From Ophiura sarsii (lineage: Eukaryota > Echinodermata > Ophiuroidea > Amphilepidida > Ophiuridae): a stretch of 64,000 nucleotides of DNA. Shown piece after piece: positions 12,360 to 40,274 of the stretch (its first letter is position 1; the number at the start of each line of letters is the position of its first letter). A program made the position numbers and the translations under genes. The notes below the pieces were generated by a model, which saw nothing but the letters and a program-made list of their open reading frames with translations, was not told the origin of the DNA and did not search any database. The DNA is taken from positions 58,069,782 to 58,133,781 of the forward strand of contig CM069449.1 in the NCBI GenBank assembly GCA_035610835.1. Reading direction: 5' to 3'.

Positions 12360-14035
12360 TTCTGTATCAGCCCAAGCCCAATATACACCCAACCAAATAT
12401 GTAAGGTCCCCCCTAGCATAGACTGATTTAAGGATTTAAATATTAGGCACATTTTGATACCAAATTTGTTGGCCTTGAGACAATGCAACGATAAGAAATT
12501 GTGCCATTTATCAATGTTTATACAGAAAAAAAAGTAGCACTAAATCTCACTGGCTATGGCAGGTTTTGTCCATAAAATTGATCTTTCTTTGTGTGTTATG
12601 TGTCATTTATGCTACCGTGTCTTGGTGCACACGATTATAATCTGCTTATTGATTATTAACCAGCCATAGCCATCAGGTCAGAAGTCACAAACTGGTCCAA
12701 AAAAATGTTTCACTTCTAATAATGTTGAGAAATGCACCAATTCTGATTAAACGGGACATAACTTAAGTTTTACATACTTAATGACCCACAAACTATATAT
12801 TGTTGGAAAGCTTATGATTCAAGGTTTTTCATTTTTGCAAAAAACAATCGAATTATACAGGGTGTGTAACATTTTTACAGGGTGGAACATAAAAAAGTTG
12901 ATCGTTTTTGCTCCTCACAAAATATTTTGATAGTTTGTACAATTAGGGTTTAGCTGAAGATAGTCACCAAAATCAGAACAACCGCAGAAGGTGCTACCAA
13001 ATTTGCTAAGAATCACCTGCCCAAAATGTACACAGGAAAAGTACAGGGTGTCTAAAATTATGATGAAATAATGCATAAAATGAAGGTTTGTATATAATAT
13101 TCTATGAAATTTAGTTAGCATGGACTATTTAATTTAAAGGAAAATAGTTATCAAAATGAACTACATGAATATCATTAAAGTTCCTTTTATTTTGAATACA
13201 GGGTGGTCCAAAATAGGTCATCAATCTATGAACAATTCTGTGAAGAAACACTTCTGGCTTTTTTAGTTAAATGATTTACTACCCAGGGTAGAAAAGGATC
13301 GAAGAGTCACACAAATGAAATAGAGAGACTGCGATTTGGCCATTGTTTAATCAATAAAATGAATAAAACTGTGTATTTTTACATTAAAACACTCCCTGAA
13401 TTGAACATCATATTCTAGTAGAGAATGTCTAGATAACAATTCAATATTATTATTCATAGTAGCAGGCACATGTTATTAACACATATGAGAAGTTTGAAAA
13501 CTTTCCTATGTATAATTTTAAAATGGCATCAATTTCAAAAGTTCTAGTTTTCCGCCTCATCCACCGGCGCCTCATCCACCGGCTCCACCCTTGACTCACT
13601 CGACGTTTAGATTGATAACTTCACTGTTGCTAATCATGTGGCTTTAATCCTTTTTTATTCGGTAGCTGGATAAATTGTCTTTAATATGATACCAAAAATG
13701 TTATGTTTTTTTGACAACTTCTATTTAAAATAGAGACACGTATCACGATTTTAAGGATTTTTTGAAACGGCCCCACCTTATTTGATATACCTATTAGTGA
13801 CCTGTGACCATCAGTGAGATTTAGTGCCACTTTTTTTTCTGTATAAAAATTGATAAATGGCACAATTTCTTATCGTTGCATTGTCTCAAGGCCAACATAT
13901 TTGGTATCAAAATGTGCCTAACAATTGGGTGCATCTTTCTATCTGAAGATTATTTAAATCCATCAAATATTTTTGGAAATATTCTAGTATATGCTAGTGG
14001 TACTTACATTGGTTGGGTGTAGTCCCGTGTATTAA
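12360..14035. mobile_element. Long inverted-repeat element with about 1.25-kb interior
   Basis: Sequence at about 12370-12556 (containing GGCCTTGAGACAATGCAACG) returns in reverse complement at about 13812-14025 (CGTTGCATTGTCTCAAGGCC). The interior is AT-rich with repeated ACAGGGTG motifs (near 12858, 13043, 13199). No transposase frame was recognised. Confidence 0.65.
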
Positions 14036-14042
14036 CCCAACA

Positions 14043-15775
14043 AATATGAAATTTACCAAGCGCTGTAACTTTCGAACTATTGATGTAATGTATATAAAAG
14101 AGGCACTACCTCACACATTCTGGGGCTCAGGAGGATCATTGAAGGTATACATTCCAATAATCTCTCTGCAGTCATAACATTCATTGACTTCAAAAAGGCA
14201 TTCGACACCATACATCGTGGGAAAATGATCAAGATACTCAAAGCATGTCCCACAGCTAGTTATAACAGATGCAATTGATGAAACTTACAGAAACACAAGA
14301 GCCAAAGTCATATCACCCGCTGGCGACACGGAACTGTTCGACATCCTAGCAGGAGTAATCCAAGGAGATATACCCTTGCCCCCTACCTATTCACAATCAT
14401 CCTTGATTACTGCTTAAGAATAGCTATCAGTGGGAGAGAAGAGGAACTAGGATTCACCATCAAGCCTAGACAAAGTCGAAGAATAGGGCCAAAGAACGTC
14501 ACTGATCTTGATTTGCAGATGACATAGCGTTACTTTCCGACACTAACGAGCAGGCACAGAAGTTGCTGAAATATGTTGAGGAAGCAGCACTCAAAACTGG
14601 GCTCCACATGAATGCCAAGAAAACCAAATGCATGGTATTCCACCAAGCACAAGCGGTACAGCTAAAAATCTCTGATGGAAGTAACCTAGACAACGTAGAG
14701 GACTTCAAGTACCTGGAGCTTGGGTAGGAAGTAGCCAGCATGACATAAAATTACGTAAAGCATTTGCTTGGAAGGCCTGCAATGCTCTGAACAAAGTGTG
14801 GAAATCCAGCCTCTGTCGAAAAATCAAAATCAGACTTTTCCAAGCTACTGTTCAAAGTGTTCTACTGTATGGAGCAGAGACATGGACCATCACCAACAGA
14901 CTGAAGAAATCTCTAGATGGATGCTACACTAGAATGCTGAGAACTGCACTCAATATTAGTTGGAAAGATAAATATAAGGTACCAAACAAAGACCTGTATG
15001 GAGACTTACAAAAGGTATCAGAAAACATCACAGATCGAAGGATGAGATTTGCCGGACATTGCATGAGAAGAGAAAATGAGATTGTATCTGACCTGATGCT
15101 ATGGAGACCCAAACACGGACACATATCTGTCGGCCGCCCAGCCTTAACATACTTGGACACCTTGGCGAAAGACACAGGACTGAAGAATGATGAGGAGATG
15201 AAAGCATGCATGAGGGACAGAGTAGTGTGGCGAGCCATCACGAAGGACCGTTCGAGAACGACATAAGTAAGTAAGTAAGTAAGTATATAAAAGTATACAT
15301 TGGAAATAAAATGAGTCAGAGAATTCATTTTTGGTATCAAATTTCACTAAAAATTGTGATTTTTAAAAATATTTTGACGACAAAATCACTGTTTTGGCTC
15401 GCATTGTTCGTACAAAGTAGCAAAATCAGTTTTTGGTGAAAAATGCCGAAATGTATCATCATTCAAAGTCACTTCTCTATTTTTTTCATAAAACTGCTTA
15501 GTTTTTAAAATGTTGACCAAAAAGTGCCAACAATTTGATTTTTAGTTCAAATATGCTCCACTAGAGAAGTGCCTTTAGATGATGTTGTTGCATTCTCGGA
15601 TGTTTTTACCCAAAACGGCTTTTGCTATATAGGCCTACGTTGTGCGAAAACAAAATTTGGGTCAGAATTTAAAAAATATTTTTTTTAGTGAAATTTGATA
15701 CCAAAAATGGTTTCGCTTACTCATTTCCTTTCCAGAAAATTCAAAAGTTACAACACTTGATAAATTTCATATTTT
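14043..15775. mobile_element. Foldback element interrupted by the LINE
   Basis: Left end ATGAAATTTACCAAGCGCTG and right end TTGATAAATTTCAT plus AGGCGCTG are inverted. Inside, GGTATCAAATTTCACTAAAA near 15333 is mirrored by TAGTGAAATTTGATACC near 15686. The LINE sits in the left arm. Core motifs (TATATAAAAGTATACAT, then GAGTCAGAGAAT) are shared with the palindromes at 25450 and 27177, so the three belong to one superfamily. Confidence 0.7.
14101..15282 (+). mobile_element. 5'-truncated non-LTR retrotransposon (LINE), broken reverse transcriptase
   Basis: Starts inside the reverse transcriptase: FIDFKKAFDTIHRGKM near 14172, then the catalytic FADD at 14512-14523, followed by NAKKTKCMVF. The C-terminal part (SVLLYGAETWTITN, then RRMRFAGHCMRR) is open from 14796 to 15266. 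Frameshifts separate the three blocks, so it is dead. The 3' end is a (TAAG)n tail. An 11-bp target-site duplication, GTATATAAAAG, lies at 14090-14100 and 15283-15293. The C-terminal region resembles RTE-type or related LINEs; the clade is not settled here. Confidence 0.88.
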
Positions 15776-16118
15776 TAGGCGCTGTCGTCTGTTAAATTTT
15801 ATAATTTTGAATTGAATAAGTCGTAATTCGATTCTTAAATAAATAATTAATTACGCGTTATATTCATATGTTGTAAATAGTGTGTCTAATTTAAGCAATT
15901 AAAATAACAACCAACCCCAATTGTTTGAGGAAGTATACGTTGATTCAGTATAGGAATAATAATGTAGATGTTACCATAGCTCCGTGATGCACTCCTAAAT
16001 AAACAGGTGTTTTGTCGGTATACAAAATTCCTCATATCACGGATTTTAATAGTTCTATGCGTGTTTGGACGACTCGATATTCACCATGTTCACCCAACAT
16101 ATCAGACACAGAACAAGG

Positions 16119-16416
16119 CGAGGGTTTAGTGCAACAAGGGTTCATCTGCAATAGCTGCCATATGTCATTATGTGTGGTAGCCTATAGTAGACCCCCTTGA
16201 TATAAACTTAAAATAACACAGGGCAGCTATAGCAGATAAGATAATTTATCACTTACATCTCAATTATATGAAAAGGCAATATCTACAATAGCTGCCATAT
16301 GTTATATATTAAGGGCGCTTTAAGATAATATGCCCCTGTGAAAACACAATTAAACCAAATGGTAACAAATCATCGGGCAGCCATTGCAGATAGGACTTTA
16401 TTGCACTAAACCCTCG
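16119..16416. mobile_element. MITE, about 298 bp
   Basis: Left arm CGAGGGTTTAGTGCAACAAG then CATCTGCAATAGCTGCC; right arm GGCAGCCATTGCAGATAGG then TTGCACTAAACCCTCG. Interior has a second copy of AATAGCTGCCATATGT. Confidence 0.7.
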
Positions 16417-16561
16417 AAGTGCACGTCAACCTTCCCCAACCAAACCATCCCCGTCAGACACTTTTGCCCAAGGGGGGTGCGTTTTCACGATTTTTTACCG
16501 GAAGGTTGCCCCACATTTTTTCAAGTCAGTCACCTCGTGAATTTCACGTAAGTGGGGGTGT

Positions 16562-16603
<42 letters not shown>
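16562..16603. repeat. Poly(G) tract (42 nt)
   Basis: The longest uninterrupted G run in the window. A poly(C) run of about 13 follows at about 16780. Confidence 0.92.
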
Positions 16604-16604
<1 letters not shown>

Positions 16605-17348
16605 GAAGTCAAAAAAATTCGCACGTCAAAAATTATCGCACGGACACAAAAGCACTGTAGTCAATGTTTTATGAGTAGTTTTACTATCATTGATATTTGA
16701 AACTAAGAAAAACGCAATTTTTACCTTTAAAAAAAAAGGAAAAAAAAAGAGATTTTCAAAGGGGGGCGATCGCAACCGCCCCCCCCCCCCCCCATCTGAC
16801 GGGCCTGCAAACATCAACACGTGACACAATTCTTACGACTGAACAGTGACAAAATGTAACTTGCCCCTGGGGTCACTTATGCCAAACCAATTTCAGCGCT
16901 ATCTGTGTAAAAGATCAGACTGCAAATAAAATAACACAATTCAAGAATTGACAAAACAATATGAACAACTTTTAGCATGTTTAGTATTTATATTAATTTA
17001 CTGCTTGCAGATAACATTATAGCATTATTATACTGTGACACCATTTGTTTAGTTGTTTTTATTAGAGACGAGACTCCGTTATAAATCAGTATTATTTCAA
17101 AATGTTAGTACAATTTGAGTTTTCAATACTAAAGCAAAACATACGTTTGAAACATTTCATTAAATAGACACTGCTTTTACGCTTATTCGCCGACTGTTTC
17201 TTATTCATTTGTATAGTGACACTGCTTTCACGCTTAAATAAAATCGTTATCGCCGGGCCCAAAAAGTTATAGATAAATTGACAACAATATCGGTTTTCTT
17301 CTGACAGCTAAATCTCAATTTTAGGAAAGCAGATTTGATCTGGTTACC

Positions 17349-17767
17349 TTAAAGGAAGGGTCCCGCAAGCACAACATTGAGCATTATGTGTTAGACAAAT
17401 ATTTATCGAGCCGAAATTACGTAACTATATAGAACAAAACACCATACTAGTCACAAAAATGAATAAAAACTGCCATCACTCAACATGCAATTTTTAAAAT
17501 TCGCGGCGATCGAAAGTCCCGGTGTCGATGACGTCATGGGTATCGGTGCTCAAATTTGCGCATGTGAATTGTATAATGATGACATCATCGACACTGGGAC
17601 TTTCGATCGCCGCGAATTTTAAAAAGTGCATGTTGAGAGATTGCGGTTTTTATTTGTTTTTGTCATAAGTGTAGTGCTTTGTTCAATATAATTACAAAAG
17701 TTGGGCTCGATAGTTATTTTTCTAACATATAATGCACACTTTTATGCTTGCGAGACACTTCCTTTAA
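17349..17767. mobile_element. TTAA-flanked foldback MITE (419 bp)
   Basis: TTAA plus AGGAAG on the left, CTTCCT plus TTAA on the right. Long arms meet around GATGACGTCATGGG; the inner arm ATTCGCGGCGATCGAAAGTC is mirrored by GACTTTCGATCGCCGCGAAT. Shares its right TTAA with the next element. Confidence 0.75.
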
Positions 17768-18073
17768 CCCTAACCCTAGAAACTGTGCAGTGGGAGATGG
17801 AACGAAGAACAGGGGGAGGGGGTAAACAAACCGTATAAAAAATATGTTTGCCGGCCCCGGGAATTGAAGCCGGCGTGACAAGCGAGCTACATCGCCACCC
17901 AGCCACGAGGGGGGGGGGGGGGGGGGGGGAGGGGGGGCGGGCGTTCTTTTCATGCTGTAAATTGGAGAACATAAATATATACCCGGGGTTTAGTGCTATA
18001 ACTTGTGTGCGCACAACACAAGTGCTGCTGGCTGTGTTGTTTCCGTGTGGTGTTACAGTAGGGTTAGGGTTAA
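17764..18073. mobile_element. TTAA-flanked element with telomere-like inverted ends (310 bp)
   Basis: Left end TTAACCCTAACCCTA and right end TAGGGTTAGGGTTAA form a perfect 15-bp terminal inverted repeat. The interior has poly(G) and, on the minus strand at about 17840-17910, a tRNA-like stretch with a B-box-like GGCTTCAATTCC. Confidence 0.6.
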
Positions 18074-18473
18074 TTACTGGTATTCGCCTACTTAAACTGT
18101 TATACTTATATATTTACAATCTCTTTATGTTACTGTTATATTTACAATATTTTATTTTACTTTACTTAATAATTTTCATCATCTCTTATTCTATTTAACA
18201 TTTATATTTGCAATGTTTGTGTGATAACATAAATTAACACAATACAAATGTCAGCCTTGTATGTTACATGCGAGAAAAGGGTCATGGTACAAAGCTTTAA
18301 TGCGTTAAAACTTACTCGAAAGTCTAATCTCAAGTTCTATAGGAACATTCTTTGCAACCATTTCCTCCTTTTTTCCGTCAACTAGGACGCGGGCGTCCAC
18401 CAAAAATGCTGTTTTATTCAAAATATGACGAGCAATTATGACTCTTAACATTGGGTGGGTAATGAATACAGCT

Positions 18474-18626
18474 TAGGAGCACATCAAAACTCGACCGCGC
18501 GGCAACCGCCGGTTCCGCCCGGTTGGACCGCATATCATTGTTTAGAACAATAGAAACCGGCTGCAACCGCACGGAACCCCACGGAACCGGCGGTTGCCGG
18601 GCGGTCGAGTTTTGATGTGCTCCCTA
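18474..18626. mobile_element. GC-rich palindromic MITE (about 153 bp)
   Basis: Arms of about 45 bp: GGAGCACATCAAAACTCGAC outermost on the left, GTCGAGTTTTGATGTGCTCC on the right; inner CGGCAACCGCCGGTTCCG is mirrored by CGGAACCGGCGGTTGCCG. Confidence 0.8.
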
Positions 18627-18806
18627 AATATTTCATTGGTTATAAGCATTTTGATGTGTTTTCGTATCGCTCTGTTTTTCATTTATGTGATACAAAATTT
18701 CGTATCACATAGCGAGTTGTAAGTCATTTCACGCACGCGCCATGCCCTGTCCCCAGATCGCGCGCGCTGCGGCTCTGCAATAAAGGCGACCCGACCCTTT
18801 TTTGGT

Positions 18807-19811
18807 GTTCGCGGGCATTGGACACTTTATAAGCGACGGACGGGTTGGCGAGTACGTATTTTCATTATGCAATTTGATATAAAGGGGGTAAAAAAAGTAA
18901 GTCCCCCCCCTAAAATTTGATCACGTTTGTTTGCATAACTCTACACACAATGAGACGTTTTGAGAGATTGAAACACTTATAAAAAGAAGAAAAAAACACT
19001 TGGCTACCAATAGAAAGTTTCCCCATTTCAATATCATTATTACTTTTCCCAACATAGTCGCATTTCCCCAAAATGATGTTTTCAGAAAAAGTCGCATTTC
19101 CCCAAAATGATGTTTTCAGAAAAAGTGGCACTTTTCAAAATCTTATGCAAGAAAGTTACAAAATGTCTCAAGTGCTGTTTAAATTTAATTTCAATTGTCT
19201 TTATTTTCAATTAAAAGAAAGTTTTTTCTTTCTTTAGCTGGTCCTTATTTGAAATTATGAATAAATTGTTTTATTTCATGCGCGACTAGCCAATAGTGTC
19301 CACCATTCACGTCAATAACTTCCCTGTATCGTTGAAAAGTGCCACTTTTCGGAAAACACCATTTTAGGGAAATGTGACTGTTTTGGGAAAAGTAAACATG
19401 GTATTGAAAAGGGAAAACTTTGTGCGGGTAGCAAAGGGTTTTTTCCTTTTCGTAAATGTTTCAATCTCTCAAAACGCCTAACTGTGTGTGGATTTAGTCA
19501 CACAAACTCGTATAGAATCTTGAAAAGTGCCATTTTTTCGAAAACATCATTTTGGGGAAATGTGACTATTTTGGGAAAAGTAATAATGAAATTGAAATGG
19601 AGAAACTTTCTATGGGTTGCCAAGTATTTTTGCTTTTCAGAAGTGTTTCAATCTTTCAAAACGTCTTATTGTGTGTGGAGTTATGCAAACAAACGTGATC
19701 AAATTTTAGGGGGGGAACTTACTTTTTTTGACCCTTTATATCAAATTGCATAATGAAAATACGCGCCCGCCCACCCGTCCGTCGCTTATAAGGTGTCCAA
19801 TGCCCGCGAAT
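18807..19811. mobile_element. 1-kb foldback element
   Basis: Left arm TTCGCGGGCATTGGACAC onward is mirrored at 19790-19811 (GTGTCCAATGCCCGCGAA). Arms run over 200 bp inward, including ATCACGTTTGTTTGCATAAC and its mirror near 19685. The centre has a third, diverged copy of the arm (about 19320-19530) with repeated GAAAAGTGCCA. Confidence 0.75.
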
Positions 19812-20217
19812 GATGGATATCGGCAGATTGCTAACTCCATCTCCTGTCTGGATTTATGATTTAATGATTTATCTGTGTACTTTTCAATGCTGTATCTTTT
19901 TTCTGAATAAAATTGAAATGCTTAAATAATAATGTAACATTGCTTTTTGTACGCTCAAGGTTATGATTTCAGCTCTAGAGACACTTTGTTTACAGTGGAA
20001 GTATTGGACATATTCAACTTGTACATGATCCACTACCTGTGTTGATGTCAAACAGGAACTTTGTTAAATTACTCTACCCAAAAATGAACAATCCACATAC
20101 AATTTATACCAGGTGAATTCAATGTGAGGGCAATTCTAATCTTAGCCAGATAAACCACAGAGAAGTGATGACAGATATGTCTAGCCAACCACAGGAGCCA
20201 ACTCTCCTGAAGATATA

Positions 20218-20451
20218 CACACTTAAAAATAAGTAGTTAAAAGACTCCTTGTCAAGGTTCAACTATGCACCAACTGAAAAAAGGGTTAAATGATATGACA
20301 CTTTTCCAGTCATTTTATAATGTTCCATTCGTGCCCTCACGGGCACTCATGGAACAACTTATATGGTCATATTATGGAACAACTTATATGGTCATATTTA
20401 ACCATCTTTCAGTCAATGCATAATATTTTAACTACCAATTTTTTAAGTGTG
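20218..20451. mobile_element. TA-flanked MITE (234 bp)
   Basis: CACACTTAAAAAT on the left, ATTTTTTAAGTGTG-like on the right, TA on both sides. Inner GTAGTTAAAA is mirrored by TTTTAACTAC. Confidence 0.55.
20319..20357. repeat. Hairpin motif, occurs again at 20583-20621
   Basis: GTTCCATTCGTGCCC, a short loop, GGGCACTCATGGAAC. The second copy about 264 bp downstream has a different loop (TTAT). A third partial copy (ATGGAACAACTTATATGG) lies between. Confidence 0.6.
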
Positions 20452-21180
20452 TATTTATTATGGTTTGTAAGTTAATACCAGCCTGTTTTTGTCTGTTGGT
20501 ATTAAAATCATAACAACTTGGTGAGCCCTCATTAATCAAGTTTGACACAATGGGACTATTGGCTGGGTAGGCATACAAATATAATGTTCCATTCGTGCCC
20601 TTATGGGCACTCATGGAACAACATATAATATTTACAATTTCTTATTTTACTTTACTTTTATATTTGGAATCTTTTAAACAGTACGTTAAAATTTACAATT
20701 TGTTATTTACCTTTAGATATGGTATTTCAATCTTGTATAGATGGGGTGACAGGTGACGTCACACCGGGCAAAACGTGGCTAGTTGCTATTGTTCTTTGCC
20801 CGGCAGTTTGCGCGCGCATCCTGTTTTGTTTAGGACCCGTGCTTTTAAAACTCGCGCCAAAGCATTATAAAGGGCAATACGGCATAGCGGACAGTGGTGT
20901 GGTCATATGCTGTTCCCTCAAGCGTGTATCGACAGTCCAGTCCCTTCGCCCGTTGCGTTTGTTGATAAACATTGGATGTAAACAACGGTCACCTCGTCTA
21001 TTTTACTTTCAATACATGACCCTGACAAATAAACTTTGGGTCCAAGTCTATCACCATAGTTTCAAAAAGCCCTATAATACATTCAAATAATCATATCAAA
21101 AAGTTCACGCGGCGCAGTTGATATGTACAGTCACTGACAGTGTAATGTGTTTCGCCACAATGGTTTCACATAAAGTCATA

Positions 21181-21408
21181 TAGTTTGATCAGTTCGAAAT
21201 TGTCAAAAAATGTTCGGTTTTTATCTCCCCACGAGTAAAAGTAATCCAAGCGTACGCGAGTGATTATGGCCACACGCACGCGTTTTGGGTCGCACGCACG
21301 CGTCACGCATATGACGTACAGTTCGATTGCTGCCTTAATGCGCGCCCGCGTCCTTCTGTATTCCTTCGCTGTTAAGGCGGCTTCGCCAATTTGGAACTGA
21401 TCAAACTA
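21181..21408. mobile_element. MITE, TAGTTTGATCAG family, member 1
   Basis: Ends TAGTTTGATCAGTTC and GGAACTGATCAAACTA. Interior is rich in CACGCACGCG. Same family as 22298-22490. Confidence 0.75.
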
Positions 21409-21409
21409 G

Positions 21410-21758
21410 TACTCCCTGTCATATGCCTTGGACATAATTCCATCAAATCATGCGAACGTGCGAGTTGCGTAGATGCGAATTGTAATGCGTAGGTGCGACT
21501 GAGTGCGTAACCCGGAAGTGCGTTCCGGTTCCTTTAAAAAAACAATCGCGCATCCTAATTGGTCAATCGTGAAATCGTCACACGCCGTGATTGACGGCGC
21601 GTGACCTTAGTCACGCCATTCATGAATATGCATGTATAGATGAATAGTTGTTTCGCGCCTGTCAAGCATTGTGACGCCGCACCCCGCAAACAGCAACAAA
21701 ACTTAAGATCGCGTGAAATAACGCGAATTTATATCCAAGGAACTATGACAGGGAGTAT
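21410..21758. mobile_element. MITE, CTCCCTGTCATA ends
   Basis: TACTCCCTGTCATATGCCTTGG on the left (first 20 bases shown by TACTCCCTGTCATATGCCTT) is mirrored by CCAAGGAACTATGACAGG and GAGTA on the right. Directly abuts the previous element. Confidence 0.65.
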
Positions 21759-22297
21759 ATAGTAAAGTTATAAGCGACATTAGGTTGGCATCTAAATCAT
21801 AGTTTATGGTTTATGAACATATGAGGCGAGGTATCAATACTAGATGACAACACGTTGCGTAGTTGCAATAAGAGTATAATACCCATAAAACAAGCATTCG
21901 CGCACAACCACAACCGTCTACAGTGGTGTTTTGAAAACAAAATATGAATAAATCAATTTACTGGCTTTATATAATCGATCAATCAATATTACTCCCATTA
22001 TATAAAATCTTAATACAAAACTACTTCAGTCCTGTAAATACTTGGACAAGTAGCCTACTTATCACAAGATATGTCAATATCAGTAGCCATGACGATATAC
22101 TTAAACTCAATTATGAGCTACATTTAGGTTTAACTGCATAACATCTTGCCCGCTTTCCCATGCCCCCCCCCCCCTCCCCCAACCAAAAAAAACCACCCAA
22201 GAAAAATAACCAAGCATAAACAAAGAAACCAACAAACAAAACAAAAATGATTACATTTTGCAAAATGTTGTCAACCGGTACGAATACATCACCTATT

Positions 22298-22490
22298 ATA
22301 GTTTAATCAGTTCCAATTTGGCGAGAAATATTCGGGGTTTTTTTCGCAAAAGGAATCCAAGCGTACGCGCGCGATGGTCACAAGCACGCGTTTTGGACCG
22401 CACGCGTCACGCATGATGCACCAGCGCGCTTGCGCATGATGCACCTGCTGCTGTAAGGAGTCTTCGCCAGTTTGGAACTGATCAAACTAT
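22298..22490. mobile_element. MITE, TAGTTTGATCAG family, member 2
   Basis: Ends ATAGTTTAATCAGTTCC and GGAACTGATCAAACTAT. The interior matches member 1 at GGAATCCAAGCGTACGCG-like and GCACGCGTTTTGG blocks. Contig 2 begins inside the right end of this element. Confidence 0.75.
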
Positions 22491-22494
22491 AATA

Positions 22495-22720
22495 GACTCT
22501 ATTCACGCGGCAGCCATTTTCCAAAATATGCCACCCAAGCCTCGTTCCCGTTTGGTCTATCTGCGCCTCGCGCTGCACAATAGAACTGCGCGAGAAGCGT
22601 GGTACCAAAGCGCGCGGCGTACGCATCCTCACGCAAGTCACGCAGGCGCAGGTATACGTAACGAGAACGAGGCTTGGGTGGCAAATTTTAGAAAATGGCT
22701 GCCGCGTGAATATGGTCTAT
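22495..22720. mobile_element. Palindromic MITE present only in copy 1
   Basis: Left arm TTCACGCGGCAGCCATTTTC, then CCACCCAAGCCTCGTTC; right arm GAACGAGGCTTGGGTGG, then GAAAATGGCTGCCGCGTGAA. Copy 2 reads straight through the site (CTATAATTAGGCC). Confidence 0.75.
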
Positions 22721-22941
22721 TAGGCCGAATATCCAGTAAAGAAAACCGTAAGCATGGTAAGTGTGAACAAAGACGGTAGTAGTGTGAAGGAGATAATAAT
22801 TACTGATCAAACTTTCAGCGGGACTTTCAGGAGACAAGAACGGTCATATTATAGAAAGGAGCTTTGTCCGTTTGGGGTATCGCATTAGAGGTGCCGGCGT
22901 AAGTTTCACTGCCACTGCCACGCCACGCAATGAGAAATTAT

Positions 22942-23350
22942 GAGCGTGTTTCTGCTGGGGAAGAAACCGCTAATACTACGCTAAGTTTGCCCAGTAGAAA
23001 CAGGCAGAACACGGCAATAATCGGTATTTTTGGTAATCTCAAAAAACTTCACAACCAGGTTTGGAACCGGTAATTAACCCAATAGAAACAGAAAGGCGAT
23101 TCATCTTAGCGGTTTGCGCCGTGAACCGTGCCACGCTGGGGGGTTATACACATTGTGAAGCAATCTTTATCAGGTGCGGTGGCATTGTTTGGTATTACAA
23201 AAGGTCAAATGTCGTGCCCATCGACTAGGATCGATAAACTTAGCGGTAACTTTTCGCTAGTAGAAACAGGGGGGGGGGGGGGGGGATTAAAAACTGACCG
23301 ATTGAAACTTAGCGTTTATTTTGTGCAGTGCCCCAGCAGAAACACGCTCT
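22942..23350. mobile_element. MITE, GAGCGTGTTTCTGC ends
   Basis: GAGCGTGTTTCTGCTGGGG on the left and CCCCAGCAGAAACACGCTC on the right are perfect inverted repeats. It lies just downstream of the kinase stop codon and may supply its poly(A) signal. AGTAGAAACAGG repeats occur inside. Confidence 0.75.
23315..23320 (-). promoter_or_regulatory. Candidate polyadenylation signal AATAAA
   Basis: AATAAA on the minus strand about 150 nt downstream of the kinase stop codon. It lies inside a palindromic element, so if used, the element would supply the transcript end. AATAAA is frequent in AT-rich DNA. Confidence 0.3.
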
Positions 23351-23469
23351 AGGAAGCTACAGAAGTGCTAAAAAGGGGACACATGTTTACATGACTAGTG
23401 TTGTTTCTTTGTACAGCAAAATGCCAAAAAAGTCCCCAAATATGCTTATAATTATGACGTAGCAGTCGT

Positions 23470-39963
<16,494 letters not shown>

Positions 39964-40082
39964 CTGTATATCGTAAATAAAGTAATAAATATTAACAGTA
40001 TAGTGTAGTAATGTATACATTAGTGCGTGGTTCGAAATGATTAGTTTCGTAAAAATAAAATAATGTAGATGAGGTGGCTTAC

Positions 40083-40089
40083 CAATACA
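40083..40089 (-). CDS. Possible upstream microexon or exon end before FN3
   Basis: An excellent donor (ATTG followed by GTAAGC) in a reading frame and phase that would join to the FN3 exon (C-I-A-LPDAP). The nearest AG upstream, after a strongly T-rich tract, leaves only TGTATTG. The open frame continues upstream as NKCMHQCI, which hints at a Cys-rich (EGF-like) end, but no acceptor supports a longer exon. Confidence 0.3.
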
Positions 40090-40249
40090 CTGGTGCATAC
40101 ATTTGTTCCGTTTATTATGAAATGAAGAAGAACAAAAATACAAAATACAAAATCATAAATAAAACACATAAATAAAAATCATATCAAAATATGTTATCTT
40201 AAATGACAATTAATGTCTTCGTTTAGCTTAAAGGCATAGGTCAACTTTG

Positions 40250-40274
40250 GCTAGTTCACCCAGGGTGAACTAGC
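40250..40274. repeat. Perfect 25-bp palindrome
   Basis: GCTAGTTCACCC, a single A, GGGTGAACTAGC. AT-rich surroundings; function unknown. Confidence 0.9.

Noticed and set aside
12078..12488. 136-codon minus-strand frame
   Set aside because: Overlaps the arm of an inverted-repeat element; no transposase or other motif is visible.
17764..18073. Interstitial telomere repeats
   Set aside because: Only two units on each side, in inverted orientation at the edges of a compact element.
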